DNA from: Acorus gramineus | Taxonomy: Eukaryota > Streptophyta > Magnoliopsida > Acorales > Acoraceae | Reading direction: 5' to 3' | Assembly: GCA_030737835.1 (NCBI GenBank) | Contig: CM060855.1 | Coordinates: 2,155,032-2,219,031 of the forward strand | Length of the DNA stretch: 64,000 nt | Shown: in pieces, positions 1 through 10,571 of the stretch | How the letters are laid out: each line of letters begins with the position of its first letter | How positions within the stretch are numbered: the first letter of the stretch is position 1 | Made by a program: the position numbers and the translations under genes | Notes under the pieces: generated by a model | What the model was told of the DNA's origin: nothing | Databases searched by the model: none | Seen by the model: the letters and a program-made list of their open reading frames with translations, nothing else

Positions 1-206
1 AAGGGGGGGGGGATTATTCAAATCAAGCAGAATAATATGCTAGGATTTAGATTTTTAGTTGAATTAATCACTTCATGTTCACTTAGATAATCTTGGGATT
101 TAGTAGAAAAATGTATGTTTCCTTGTTAAAATGTTGAAACACTTAGAGGCAACCTCTTTGGCATATCACTTTAATTGTTTGTGATTGTTTTATTATCTAG
201 GGCTTT
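1..206. repeat. Long inverted repeat, left copy (partner 5388-5592)
   Basis: The segment from the poly-G tract to TATCTAGGGCTTTCA is matched almost base for base, inverted, by 5388-5592, which ends in a poly-C tract. The following block here (206-270, CTTGGGAGAGACTTAAGGGG) matches 5645-5712 inverted. The block order differs between sides: A then B reading inward on the left, B then A on the right. The repeats are therefore not a simple perfect terminal inverted repeat. Confidence 0.9.
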
Positions 207-464
207 CAACTAACTTCATTTGTACTTCATTTATTTTTTTGTTTGCTTGGGAGAGACTTAAGGGGTGGACAGGACATCGCCAATATCTTTAGATCTGAAT
301 ACATTAGGAATATGTGATGAAGTGTTAGATTTCTATTGTTTTTTTTTTTTTTGTGTATGAATTAAGTGTTTTCTTTATGTCATGACCCATATTTCATGGA
401 TAGTTAGATAATGTTGGGATTCCGATGAAGCCATTATTTACATTATGTATATATGTTCTGATAG

Positions 465-1043
465 ATGGAACATTCGCAAATTGAATCATCCAATGGACCT
501 ACGACCCATATTTACTGTTTATGTGGGAACAAAGCTATTCTAAAACAATCACGAACAAAATTTAATCCATGGAGATGGTTTTGGTCTTGCCCTGAAAGAA
601 AGGTAATCATTGGTTAATTTTTTAATTGGTAATTAATTGTTTGATTTCATTTGTTAATCATTGTTTCTTTTTTATTATATTGTTATTAGTCGAAGAATGA
701 CGTCAACGGTTGTAACTTCTTTCAATGGCAAGATGAGAGTTTGGGTAGCATGAATACGATGGTTCATAGCATTGAACAACAATGTGCACCAATAGAGGAA
801 AACTCTAAAGTGTTGGCGAGACTGCAAGCTATGGAGGAGAGAATTTCTAAGGTTGAAGCATTACAAGAATGTGTGAAAGAAATGGAGGAGAGAATTTGTA
901 GAGTTGAAGCACTACATGAACGTGTGGAAGAAAGATTGACCATGTTAGGGCATCAAAATCATCAATATTTCTTGACTATCTTTTTTTTTATCATGTTCAT
1001 GTTGATCGGGTTATTTGTAGGCTCAATGTTAAATGGAGTTTGA
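465..1043 (+). CDS. GRF-type zinc finger / coiled-coil / transmembrane protein carried by MULE-A
   Basis: Two exons, 465-602 and 690-1043, give 163 aa. The intron (603-689) has GT...AG ends and joins in phase 0. Residues 18-63 form a GRF zinc finger: CLCG, then KFNPWRWFWSCP, then GCNFFQWQDE, with the four Cys ligands present. Residues about 80-130 are two similar Leu/Glu-rich heptad stretches (LQAMEERISKVEAL and a close copy), likely coiled coil. The C-terminus (about 139-160) is a single hydrophobic membrane segment, FLTIFFFIMFMLIGLFVGSM. This order matches plant proteins annotated 'At4g04775-like'. The ATG follows a TTCTGATAG acceptor-like site, so a leader intron probably ends at 464. The gene converges on the transposase. 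Its molecular role is unknown; GRF fingers in other proteins bind single-stranded DNA. The reading frame is open throughout. Confidence 0.8.
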
Positions 1044-2895
1044 AAAACGGGCTTCAATAATTGTAACTTGTTTCCTTTTTTGGATATGTAGCATATGGAT
1101 ATGTTTGAAATGAAGGTTGGAACTCTGTTGATGATATAATGAATTCAGAGTGGTTGATTTATTTATCCTCCTCTTTCGATTTACTATTTTATATTTGTGG
1201 ATGCGCAAATTGAAAATATAGCTGCATATTTTACTTTGTAGTTGTGTTATCATGGAAACTGCTTATATTCAAACAATGCATTATTGTTTGTCCTTCCGCA
1301 TTGTTCTACTTTTGACTTAGTCCCTTTGTTGCATTATTGATCAATGGTTTACTCTGTTTAAATGATACACTGTTGTAGTAGTGTCAATTAGACTTCTCTA
1401 AAAGAAGGTGATGTAGTGTGGGACACTGTATTTGGTGTTTGTTGTCTATTAATCCCATGATCCTTTAACTTTTTCCTATCAATGGACACACAACATTTTT
1501 GCTATGTCTCATGTATTTCTTGATCTGGATGCCATTGTTAGCACCAATACATTATCAATTTTGGTGTTAGTAAAAGTCCCTGACAAGTATTGTTGGAGGG
1601 TCATGAATAAGTTCTTGTGTAGCATTGCTTAGACTTCTCTTTGCCCCTTTATCCATAGCATTGTTAATGAGGTTCAGTTCTTGTAATAACCACAGAAATG
1701 CCTGTTTCAAGAAATGCAAGAAGTGTGCATTATAGCAACCAGCTCCATAGGCATGAGAAGGCCCAACCTCACTGTAATAGAAACCTGGGTCTCTTTGCAT
1801 AGGGGCTGATGAAAAGCTAACATGCACTTTTTACACCTTTTTTTCCTGTTGTTGGCTGTTGTCTCTTTAGTCACACTTTCTAACAAATTTGTGTTATTGA
1901 ATGACACAGAACCTTATCTAGAGATCGTCATCATCTTACCACATCTTATCGATGCAAAAAGGAAAAAGAAAAGCATGAAACTCAAGAATTCATCTAATCA
2001 TGTCAAACCATAAAAAATTAAACAGCTCAATTGTAATCAGTTTCTATGCACTTAAATATCTAGATTGTTTTACCTAACAAATTTGCATCAATTGGTAGTA
2101 TGTGATGATTCTAACATTCATTGTGATCTCCCCAACTTCTTTCACTGCTTGATACCTCTTCAAATTGACTGCAATAAACATCCATCCTCCAAATCCACAA
2201 TAAACCAATAAAACAAACAGAGGCCCCTCCAACAACACAAAGCACAAATTACCTATGCCATCACAACAAGCACAAGAACAGGTTGAATATAAAAAGTAAT
2301 CAGATTTATAATTTTTTGCAGATCAAACAAAAAAAAACCCATTTAAATATATAATACATAACTATGTTCTACAGGCATCAATAAACCTAACAAGTTAATT
2401 TGGTTGGAATTGCTTGGCTTAGCTGTTCCTCTTCATTGAAGGACATCAACTACATCCCTGTCACTCCCATTAAAGCTCATACAGTCCCAAAATTTAGCAA
2501 TGACACTCTCAAAAATGAAACAACCATCATTTCAAAAAAAAAAAAAACATCCTGAAACAACCAAACCCTTCTTTACTCAAATGTCAGCACCAATACATCT
2601 CTAAGCCTTCTCAAACATTGACCTGGAAATAAAACAATAACCAACATATTACAGATACAGCAAAATCAATATAACTAAAAAAAACAATGTAATTGTAACC
2701 ATAATTACCAACTTTCAGTTAATGGTTGAAGCTTGAGTTACATTAAATGCTATTGGATCATCTTGGGTGTTTTGTGATAACCTGAGACATACATAAACTC
2801 TTATATATTATTAACAAAAAGAGTTGACATAATTTAACATTGGAAAAATAGATTATAAGCTTACATTTCTTTCAATTTGGGACAAGTACGTGCAT

Positions 2896-5030
2896 TTACT
2901 TTATCTTTTTACCGCATACACTGCAAGTTCTCCTCTTACCAATTTCTTCCATTGCTATTTCTTTTCCCCCCTTCAATCTTTTTGCACTACCTTTGGTTTT
3001 TGATAAATTCGGTGGATGAACATTCACAATCGAAGGGACTGATGTGCTTATAGATTGTGGTGGATTATTACTGCCACTTGCACTGTAGGAGGCCTTGATT
3101 TTCTGCAAATCAGCCAACATATCTTTCGCTGCATTGCACACTTCAATAGGAGCATCATTCAAGCATTCTGCAAAGCCACGCAAGATCTCAATATTCTTTC
3201 TATCAATCGATTTGTCTGATGTTCTCTGTGCTTGAAGCTCTACTCCATCATCATCATATACAATCCTCGATTTGGCCGTGGTAGTCCATCTTTGAATAAT
3301 GAGGTTTTCAGGCAAGCAATCAATGAATTTGTTTATCAGAACAACAATAATATGAGAACATGGAATTCCTTCATTCTCAAACTTTTTACATGAGCAGATG
3401 AATTCTTGTTTTGATGGATTAAATGAAACTTCACGAAAATGATTGGCTGAATCCCCCAACCTTTGAACAATATGAAGTTGCACATCTTCATCAAGTTTCA
3501 TCGATCCATAGTGCATAAAAGAAAGAACCTCTTTTTGGAACATGTAAAAGATCTTGTGAGTATATCTTTTAGCCATTTGCAACTCAATAGCATAAATAGT
3601 GGCAATTTGTGGGACTTTATCAAGTGTCCCATGATCAGCCACTAATTCATTGTGCCTTTGACGCTCTATGGCCCTTTCGAAAAGATGAATGAACTCAATG
3701 AGACTGTGATTTTTGTTGAATTATTTGTCAAACACAGAATTTTGAGATTCACTTCGTTGACTACTTTTCATCCTCGCCATGAATATGTGTTTAAAGTATA
3801 CTGGAATCCACTTTTCACGGATTTGTTACATTGTTGCCAACCATTCATTCTGCTCTAACTGAAACTTTCTAATTAAACCCCTCCACGTTTCTTCGAATTC
3901 ATCTACAGTTTCTGAGCCATATACGCATCTAAAAAATCACTTCGATGAGCAATCAGGCTAACTTTCTCTGACAACTTCTTCATTATGTGCCAAATGCAAA
4001 ATCTGTGACAGGCATGAGGGAACAAATGTGCAACGGCAGCCCCTATAGCTGGATCTTGATCTGTGATGAATGCTTTCGGTGGATTATTTCCCATTGCTTC
4101 CAACCACTTCTCAAAAAGCCCCAAAAATGAATCAATCTTTTCATCTTTCAACAAGCCACAACCAAAATTAATGGATTGGAAATGATGATTCACTCCAGTG
4201 AAGGGTGCACAAATTAGAGAATATTTGTTTGTGCTATAAGTTGTATCAAACACAACAACATCCCCAAAATGAGCATATGCCTTTCGTGCACCCCCATCGG
4301 CCCAAAAGCAATGTGTTAACCTGTTCTCTTCATCCACTTCATACGCAAAATAATAAGACGGATTCATTTCAGCTTTTTCTTTGAAGTGGTTTATAAATAA
4401 TTCTGCATCATAGTCTTTCAACTCATTTCGGGTTTTCCCTATGTAGTTTCGAACATCTCTCTCCGTACATCCAACCTCCTCATACCCTCCTGAATCAATG
4501 CCCATAACAGAAATAGTTTGTGCAGTGCTGACATTTGCCCCTCTAAATGTGTCAATCAAGGATTTTTGAGCTGCTGTTACTTCTCTATATGATCTCAAAA
4601 GGTGTGTTTTTCGGGGAGTACACAAAACGTGAGCATGACCTTCAACAAAATTGTTCACCTTCCATTTCTCACCATCTTTCATTAAGCTTAATTTAGCCTT
4701 GCATCCTATTCTTGTATGTCCTCGGATCTGTTTTGTATTTGAAGGAGCTTTAAAACCTTGTTTAGAGCAAACAAAATCTCTCAAATAGAGTTCTTTTGCA
4801 CCATCAACATTTCGGTATTTTGTGGATGATTTTCGAATACAAAAACCAGAAATTTTACCATAATTGACATAAAACTTTTCTGCTTCTTCTTGAGAATCGA
4901 AAAACATTCCAATGACTGGTTTACATTGTTCATCTACGTCTGGAATCCAAAGACCTCTATCATCACCACATAAAGATCCCAAATTCTCAACACTTTCATC
5001 ATCATGTGTACCGTCAACTCTACTAAACAT
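2896..5030 (-). pseudogene. FAR1-type MULE transposase, broken into two open pieces
   Basis: The 5' piece (5030-3903, 375 aa) has a FAR1 DNA-binding domain at residues about 47-138, with FCIRKSSTK, LYLRDFVCSKQGF and RIGCKAKL. It is followed by the MULE DDE domain (about 255-350) with the expected acidic residues in VVVFDTTY (D262) and FITDQD (D324), and the HRFCIWHI motif. The 3' piece (3642-2896, 248 aa) carries the SWIM zinc finger CxCx9CxH (C83, C85, C95, H97) and ends in a Cys-rich tail. The linker 3643-3902 still reads as FAR1-family sequence (DEFEETWRGL, REKWIPVYF, SSQRSESQNS). It contains one frame slip near 3,915 and two in-frame stops near 3,833 and 3,721. A TTACAG acceptor lies just before the ATG. 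A diverged intron in the linker is less likely, because the encoded residues continue the family alignment. Confidence 0.85.
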
Positions 5031-5244
5031 TTTAACTGTAACATGACAACAAATAAAACCATAATTATCTAAATATCCATGCCATATGGGTCATCTACCC
5101 TATAAAACAACACTCAATTCAGACACACCGAAAAAAAAAAAAAACCAACAGAAATCAAACAAGTCATCACATACTCGTAATGCAAAATAATACTCTAAAG
5201 CAATTGGAGATGTCAAGTTTGAGGCTCAATGTTGGAAAGACTTT

Positions 5245-5908
5245 TGCAAACTGAAGGATAAAAAAAATAGATTTGATGGTTTGTATATATAAACACCATT
5301 TCCCCCATGAAAAGAAACAAAAAAGAATTGAAAACCCTTAATACTTAAAGATTTACAAACCCTAAAAAAATCATTAAAAAAAATATGAAAGCCCTAGATA
5401 ATAAAACAATCACAAACAATTAAAGTGATATGCCAAAGAGGTTGCCTCTAAGTGTTTCAACATTTTAACAAGGAAACATACATTTTTCTACTAAATCCCA
5501 AGATTATCTAAGTGAACATGAAGTGATTAATTCAACTAAAAATCTAAATCCTAGCATATTATTCTGCTTGATTTGAATAATCCCCCCCCCCCTAGGTCTG
5601 TCCCAAGCAAACTAAAAAACAGATGAAGTACACCATGTGACCAAACCTGTCAACCCCTTAAGTCTCTCCCAAGCAAACAAAAAAATAAATGAAGTACAAA
5701 TGAATTTAGTTGCAGTGAAGTTGTTTGTTTAAATTGCAATGTTTATTAATGGCCCAGAACAAGCTAACATAAATTTTTTCCAAGTATTGGATAAAAACTA
5801 TCACAAAATACATTAAGCATCATCAGCAAAATTCTAGGTCTATATGTCATAAATTGAATTCTCAATTCAAACAAATACTGGCATTTTTTTTTAGATTTTT
5901 GCAAACTC

Positions 5909-5939
<31 letters not shown>

Positions 5940-6080
5940 CTTTCAGCATCTGGATATACAAACATCATTTCCCCCATGAAAAGGAAATAAAAAAAAAACT
6001 AAACCCTTAACACTTACATATTTACAAACCCTAAAAAAATTCACAAAAAAATTATGAAAACCCTAGCTAATCAAACAAAA
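5245..6080. repeat. Partial tandem duplication of about 680 bp in the transposase leader intron
   Basis: 5,245-5,400 (TTTTGCAAACTG ... CCCCCATGAAAAG ... AAACCCTAAAAAAAT) recurs at 5,890-6,065 with modest divergence. Within it, a 60-65 bp sub-repeat is seen at 5,593-5,640 and 5,655-5,700 (TCCCAAGCAAAC ... GATGAAGTAC / AATGAAGTAC). An A/T tract at 5,908-5,934 interrupts the second copy. Confidence 0.75.
5388..5592. repeat. Long inverted repeat, right copy (partner 1-206)
   Basis: Inverted partner of the block at the window start. It lies inside the inferred leader intron of the transposase and ends in a C tract (5582-5592). Confidence 0.9.
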
Positions 6081-6137
6081 TGACAAATGAAACAAAAAAA
6101 TTCCTAAATAATCAGAACATGGAAAATAAATACTTAC

Positions 6138-6400
6138 AATGGATGTTGAGGATGCTAGGGCGTGGACGATGTTGGGACGGGGACGACGCAGGGGGACGGG
6201 GTGCCGAACGCAGGGGGACCGCGTGAGAGGAGAGTCACGAACGTCAACGTGAGGAGGGTAGTCGTCGACGCCAACGTTAGGCCATCCGATTTGGGGATGA
6301 AGAAAAAAAAATCGATGGAGAGAGAGAGAGAGGGAACCAGAGAGAGTCGGAGGGGATTATTTGAGGGAGGGTATAATGGGTATAATTGATTTTGTTATTT
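6138..6400 (-). promoter_or_regulatory. GC-rich leader exon / promoter-proximal region of MULE-A transposase
   Basis: This GC-rich island in AT-rich surroundings lies upstream of the inferred leader intron, as expected for a short untranslated first exon. It includes a GA repeat at about 6,318-6,333. A plus-strand ORF here is composition-driven and is not called. No clear TATA box was assigned. Confidence 0.4.
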
Positions 6401-6555
6401 TTTTATTCGGTCAATAGTTGACAAGGACGCTATATATAATTGGTTTTGATGTTTGTTTCAAATCAGCCGTTCATTTGGTGGAAATTAAAATCGGGCGGAC
6501 GAGGACGCGTCGCGCACGATGTCCGTCTCGCTCACGTCCCGCATGATATCACGTC

Positions 6556-6626
<71 letters not shown>
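6556..6626. repeat. Compound (TC)n(TA)n microsatellite
   Basis: An uninterrupted CT run passes directly into an alternating TA run. Confidence 0.95.
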
Positions 6627-6628
<2 letters not shown>

Positions 6629-7250
6629 TATTTGCAATGGGTGATTTTTATTGCTTTATTTTTTATTGGGTGCCACATTAATTTCATGTGCTTTTACGCA
6701 GGAGATACAAACATAATTCTATGTATCTCGATTTCATCCAAAGTTGTCATTAAAAGAAAAGAAAAAAACAAGAAGAAAACCACATATATAAACCACCGAC
6801 TGACATAACATGGCCCTTCATTGGATAATTGGATAGAAATACCATCAGAACACCGTTAGATAAATATATAGAACAATTTTGTTCAAATTATGCATGCACA
6901 ATTTTTTTTTTTTGTATATATAAAATAAAATAAATCTATTGTTTTATTGGTTGTGATTTTTTTATCATTTGACATTTTTTTTATTGAGTGTCACATAAAT
7001 TCTATGTAGTTTTCACACAGACGATCCAAACACAATCACAAATATATGGATTCGTGATTTCATCCAAAGTTTTTATTAAAAGAAAAAAAAACCACAAATA
7101 TAATTAAACCACCAACTCACACAACATGGCCCTCCAGTAGATAGAAATATCATCAGAACACCATATCAAACACAGACAACAGAAGACTCACCAAACCGAC
7201 ACACACTAAAAAAAACACTCTTGACCCAACAAAAATAAAAATAAAAAACC
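6627..7250. repeat. Two copies of the EC1 3'-flank repeat
   Basis: 6,640-6,870 and 6,880-7,200 share a distinctive series: a GTGATTTTTAT...ATT(G/T)GGTG block, a GATCCAAACA(T/C)AATT-like block, CATCCAAAGTTTTTATTAAA, and CCACCAACTCACACAACATGGCCCT-like sequence. The same series lies downstream of both intact EC1 genes (7,640-7,930, and 12,720-13,560 where a MITE splits it). These are remnants of extra EC1 units on the minus strand. Confidence 0.75.
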
Positions 7251-7469
7251 CTCCAATACTCAGGTTCGGGTTAGGTTCAATGCTCATGGACAATTTGATT
7301 GTCCAACGCATTTGTTATTATTTGATCTTCTTATTTTGTTGTGATTGAGATATTTTGTAAGATTTCAAAATAAAATTTAGAATTCAATTAAATTCTTAAC
7401 CTTCCATTTTAAAATTCAATTAAAGTGTATCTCAAAATGATGGGATCAGACAGTCATGAGTTGGACCTA

Positions 7470-7579
7470 ACCCGATCCTCCAAAACTCAACCCAACAACG
7501 CCTTCACCACCTCCTCCTCTGCCGCAGCAAGACCCAACCCACCACCACCAGGCCCCGGAGCCGGGTCGGTCCACCACTC
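7470..7579 (-). pseudogene. Truncated third EC1-like copy (C-terminal tail only)
   Basis: This stretch matches the Pro/Gly-rich C-terminal coding tail and 3' end of the EC1 gene at 7980-8441 (compare 7,970-8,060): the CAAAACTCAACCCAACAA, GCCGCAGC and CCCGGAGCCGG blocks are in the same order. Homology stops abruptly at about 7,579. Nothing of the cysteine-rich domain is present, so this is a 5'-truncated duplicate. Its own 3' flank is the repeat at 6,880-7,250. Confidence 0.75.
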
Positions 7580-7639
7580 TCAGTATGAAAGTCATAAAGG
7601 ATCCCTATGACACCCAATGAAATCATACCACATTGATAG

Positions 7640-7930
7640 AATTATTTTGTTTAAGTTACGCGCAAGCACAATTTTTTTTTATAAATATCGAATAAATTAA
7701 GTTAATTTATATTTTAGTAGGTGAATTTTTATCATTTGTAACATTTTTTTTTCCATTGCGTATCATGTGGTTTTCTTATAGAGGATCCAAACACAATTAT
7801 GTATATCCAAGATTTGATCATCCAAAGTTTTTATTAAAAGAACAAAAAAAAAACACACACACATAAACCACCAACTCACATAACATGGCCCTCCATCAAG
7901 AAGAACACCATATCAAACACAGACAATCAA
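7640..7930. repeat. EC1 3'-flank repeat, copy 3
   Basis: This is the same series of blocks as at 6,640-7,250, ending ACATGGCCCTCCATCAAGAA, directly downstream of the EC1 gene at 7980-8441. It probably contains that gene's 3' untranslated region. Confidence 0.75.
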
Positions 7931-7979
7931 AAAAAAAAAAAAAAACCATGCAGACCCAAAGACGAGACCCTCCCAAAAC

Positions 7980-8441
7980 TCAATCCAACAACCCCTCCTC
8001 CACCGCAGCTGGACCCAACCCATCAGGACCCGGAGCCGGAGCCGGTCCACCACCCCCGATCGTCGTCTTCGGCTGAGGGGGAGCAGAAGTGGTGGCGTCG
8101 CAGTAACCCCTAAGTATGTCACCCTCTTCGGCCGTGAATCCAATGGAGACGAGCATCGACGGCCAGCACTGGCGGGTGATGACCCGTATCGCCCGACAAC
8201 ACCCGAGGCCGAGGTACATCTCCCCGTTCAAGAAGAACAGTATGATCTCGTTCGTGCACGACTTTATCTCCACCAACGCATTGAAACAGTCGGTGAAGCT
8301 TCCCCCACCAGGGCCCGCCGACACTAGGAGGCGCGATGGGAGGTCTTCGTGTTGGTTGGCGGCGGCGGTGGTGGGATTAGGCATTGTTATGAGGAGGAGA
8401 AATGCGAGGGAGGTGGTGAGAGAAGAAAGTGGAGAAGCCAT
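7980..8441 (-). CDS. EC1: EC1-like egg-cell-secreted protein (ECA1 family, prolamin-like domain), copy A
   Basis: Single-exon gene, 153 aa. Residues 1-28 are a signal peptide (hydrophobic core SLAFLLLITM, then an Ala/Thr run). The prolamin-like domain (51-115) has six cysteines, at 52, 62, 81, 82, 92 and 114, in the C-C-CC-C-C arrangement, and the family signatures SCTNEIILFFLNGE and GFTAEEGDILRGYC. The C-terminal 38 residues are low-complexity Pro/Gly/Ala. In Arabidopsis, EC1 proteins are stored in egg-cell vesicles and secreted on sperm arrival to activate sperm for fusion. Upstream on the minus strand the position of the TATA box reads CCCATAAAAA, weaker than in the second copy. A 3' flank repeat follows. 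The cysteine domain is identical in protein sequence to copy B. Confidence 0.95.
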   Translation of the reverse strand: MASPLSSLTTSLAFLLLITMPNPTTAAANQHEDLPSRLLVSAGPGGGSFTDCFNALVEIKSCTNEIILFFLNGEMYLGLGCCRAIRVITRQCWPSMLVSIGFTAEEGDILRGYCDATTSAPPQPKTTIGGGGPAPAPGPDGLGPAAVEEGLLD

Positions 8442-8509
8442 TTTGCTTTTGAAGGTTTGGTTGATTTGGAGGTTGGGTTGGTTTGGGGGGTTTTTATGGG
8501 TGTGGGGGT

Positions 8510-8746
8510 TTGGAGGACTTGGATGTGATTATGGGTTTTTTGGAGGAGTGATTGGTGAGTAACGGATGGTATGGTTTTTAAAGTGGGGAAGGCGGGAGGT
8601 CGCGGAGATTTGACGAAAATGCCCTTAGACGGTGAGTCATTGACGGTTACGGAACTGTTGGTTTTGGGGTTTTATTTTGTGGGAGGGGGGTTTGGAGGAC
8701 TTGGATGTAATTATGGTTTTTGTGGGAAGTGATTGGTGAGTAACGG
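8510..8746. promoter_or_regulatory. Two-copy promoter repeat upstream of EC1 copy A
   Basis: The segment TTTGGAGGACTTGGATGT ... GTGATTGGTGAGTAACGG occurs at 8,510-8,570 and again at 8,691-8,746. The same segment is duplicated upstream of EC1 copy B (14,291-14,422). Its place just upstream of both start codons suggests promoter material. Any function is inference. Confidence 0.6.
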
Positions 8747-8770
8747 TCCTAACTTTTGGTATTTTTTTAA

Positions 8771-9231
8771 GGGAAAAATTCAATTAAACTGTAAGAAATA
8801 TATATAACTCTCTCACTTTTCTTTAAATCCATATAACCCTTTGAAAATACCAATATAAATCCAAATAGCCCCCCTTTGTTAAGCTTCCGTTGACAGATGA
8901 TGAATATTCTGTTAGTTAACCTTAGTTGAAAATGTAGTATATTAAAAAACCTCTACAATGTATTTAAAGTATAAAAAATTTCTATAAATGTCGATTTTAT
9001 CCATGTAAAATGATTACAAAACCCTATCCAGATAAATAAAATCGTCATTTACAGATGATTATTCATATTTTTAATAGATTGTAAGGATTTTTTGTGTCAG
9101 GATTAATAAAATAGAATATTCTTAATCTGTTAACAAAAATTTAATTTATGGGGTCATTTGTATTTACATAATTATTTTTAGAAGGTTATATGAATTTTAG
9201 AAAGTTTACAAGGGGTTACATGGATTTTCCC
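8771..9231. mobile_element. Fold-back MULE-type MITE, copy 1
   Basis: The element is nearly its own reverse complement: GGGAAAAATTC at the left and GGATTTTCCC at the right, with TAAATCCATATAACCC / GGTTATATGAATTT arms and a centre near 9,000. Flanks ATTTTTTTAA and TGTTTTTTAA (8 of 10 equal) look like a target-site duplication. It belongs to the same family as 12889-13420 and 28409-28970. No coding capacity. Confidence 0.8.
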
Positions 9232-9317
9232 TGTTTTTTAAAGAGGGGAAAGGGAGATGTCCATATAAATTGACGAAAACGGCCCTCAACGTTGAGTCGC
9301 GGGGGGCTCACGAAAGG

Positions 9318-9600
9318 TCTCACGAATTGGACGGTTATAGAAACTTTGATCGTATTTGCATATGTTATCCATGTTAGCTCTATCCCTGCATCCAAACAGG
9401 GTTCACATTGATTTATCAACACCCTTCTTAACGCGCGAGTGTGTCGTCGGTACTGAAAAGTCTCTCGAATCGGACGGTTACGGAACTCTGATCATCTAAT
9501 GCCATCATGAATTAGACGGTCACGGAACTCCAATCATATTTGTATAATGATATCATTGTTAGCTCTATCCGTGCATCCGTACGGGGTCCACGTTGATTGG
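9318..9600. repeat. Two copies of a 'CGGTTACGGAACT' intergenic repeat
   Basis: The unit reads GGACGGTTA(C/T)GGAACT, then TGTTAGCTCTATCC(C/G)TGCATCC and CCACGTTGAT / TTCACATTGAT. Two copies lie here and two more at 14,505-14,592 and 14,905-14,995, between EC1 copy B and CSN8. The repeats move together with the EC1 units. Confidence 0.7.
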
Positions 9601-9818
9601 GGACAATTTGATGTTGCGTTCGTGTTATACACAAAAACTCATGTTGTGTTTTGTTTTTTTTTAATGTTTTTTAATAATATTTTTCATGGAATTGAATCTT
9701 TTGTTATTTAAATAATGTTGATCCGAGTGAATATTTTAAAGGAATTACACTAAATGTTTATTTGAATTATGTGAATTGTTATTAGTATTATTTGTAGTTT
9801 TACAAAATTATTTAAATC

Positions 9819-9846
9819 AATTATATATATATATATATATATATAT
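9819..9846. repeat. (AT)n microsatellite
   Basis: Alternating TA run. Confidence 0.95.
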
Positions 9847-10052
9847 TTGAGAGGTGGTAAACAATTTCTATTCTGATCATATATTAATTGAAACATTGAG
9901 AGTCTGAAATACAATCTAGGAGCAAATAAAAAAAGCAAAGCGAAATAACAAAAATAGAAAAACGAGTCCCACCCAACCCTCACGGATCACTCTATAGAAG
10001 AGAGCTCTACTTCGTGAAATCATGCAGATGAAATAAACAGAGGCCTATCACG

Positions 10053-10330
10053 TCATGATTCTGACTTGTGCCATGTGCATCTCAACATGAATAGCCCCCC
10101 ACTAAGAAGCGTTCCCAATCGAGAATGCAACCCACCATCACATTCCATAAGTTCTCCGCATAAAACCGCTACCTCCGAAATAACATTGTGTTCCTCGTGA
10201 GCCAAATGGCCCAAATGTTCGCCGGAACCACCCCACAAGCAACCTTAGCTGCAATGCTTGTGAGACCTCATGATTCCCATGTGATTGGCCGGCTGCCAAA
10301 GCTCCTCAAGGGAATGAATCCGTCTTGTAG
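10053..10330 (-). mobile_element. LINE-like non-LTR retroelement fragment (zf-RVT-proximal part)
   Basis: On the minus strand a short open stretch reads GVVPANIWAIWLTRNTMLF. It resembles the 'P..IFW.IW..RN...F' signature that follows the reverse-transcriptase zinc-binding region of plant LINEs. The rest is decayed and no poly(A) is visible. Assigned on one motif only. Confidence 0.45.
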
Positions 10331-10382
10331 ATTATCCAAACGGGTTGGTGGCAGATATTTGGAACTAGTTTTATGGTAGTAA

Positions 10383-10530
10383 ATTTATCCGTCGCAAATA
10401 CCTTTTATTCACGGTGAATATGTCACAAAATCTTGTTGCGGACCACGGCAAGTAATTTACGACGTGAGTGGTCGGGTTCCCCGCCGAACTTGTTTGCGAT
10501 GGTTTAGACCCGCCGCAAAATCCTTGATCA
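10383..10530. mobile_element. Possible CACTA subterminal-repeat fragment
   Basis: A GC-richer stretch has repeated imperfect CGTCGCAAA / TTTGCGATGG / CCGCCGCAAAA motifs in both orientations, the style of CACTA subterminal repeats. No CACTA terminus is present here. Confidence 0.35.
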
Positions 10531-10571
10531 TGTTACATTTCAAAACAATTTATATAAGGGCTAATTTATAA

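Larger units (their letters stand above)
5036..6137 (-). other. Inferred leader intron of the MULE-A transposase
   Basis: On the minus strand a good donor (CATT|GTAAGT, GT at 6137-6136) and an acceptor (TTACAG, AG at about 5037-5036) flank 1.1 kb that lacks coding sequence and lies directly upstream of the ATG at 5030. The intron holds a tandemly repeated segment and the inverted copy of the block at the window start. It is inferred from splice signals only. Confidence 0.5.
1..6545. mobile_element. Mutator-like element (MULE-A), FAR1 type, two convergent genes; left end outside window
   Basis: The element contains a FAR1/MULE transposase on the minus strand (2896-5030) and a GRF-zinc-finger membrane protein on the plus strand (465-1043). 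A block of about 205 bp at 1-206 recurs inverted at 5388-5592. Both blocks sit in the inferred leader introns of the two genes, so the true outer ends should lie left of base 1 and near 6,390-6,545, in the GC-rich stretch before the TC/TA microsatellite. Target-site duplications cannot be checked because the left end is missing. Between the genes, 1,044-2,895 holds only AT-rich sequence with no supported ORF, presumably the two 3' untranslated regions. The layout resembles maize MuDR (mudrA and mudrB convergent). The right boundary is a guess. Confidence 0.8.

Noticed and set aside
5764-5961. Poly-A/T-containing minus ORF
   Set aside because: Driven by the A tract; no conserved residues.
6162-6389. 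75-codon plus-strand ORF in the GC-rich leader
   Set aside because: Composition effect, antisense to the transposase leader exon; no domain.
8116-8562. 148-codon plus-strand ORF (and the similar one at 13,888-14,241)
   Set aside because: Antisense shadow of the EC1 coding sequence; the minus strand has signal peptide and conserved cysteines.
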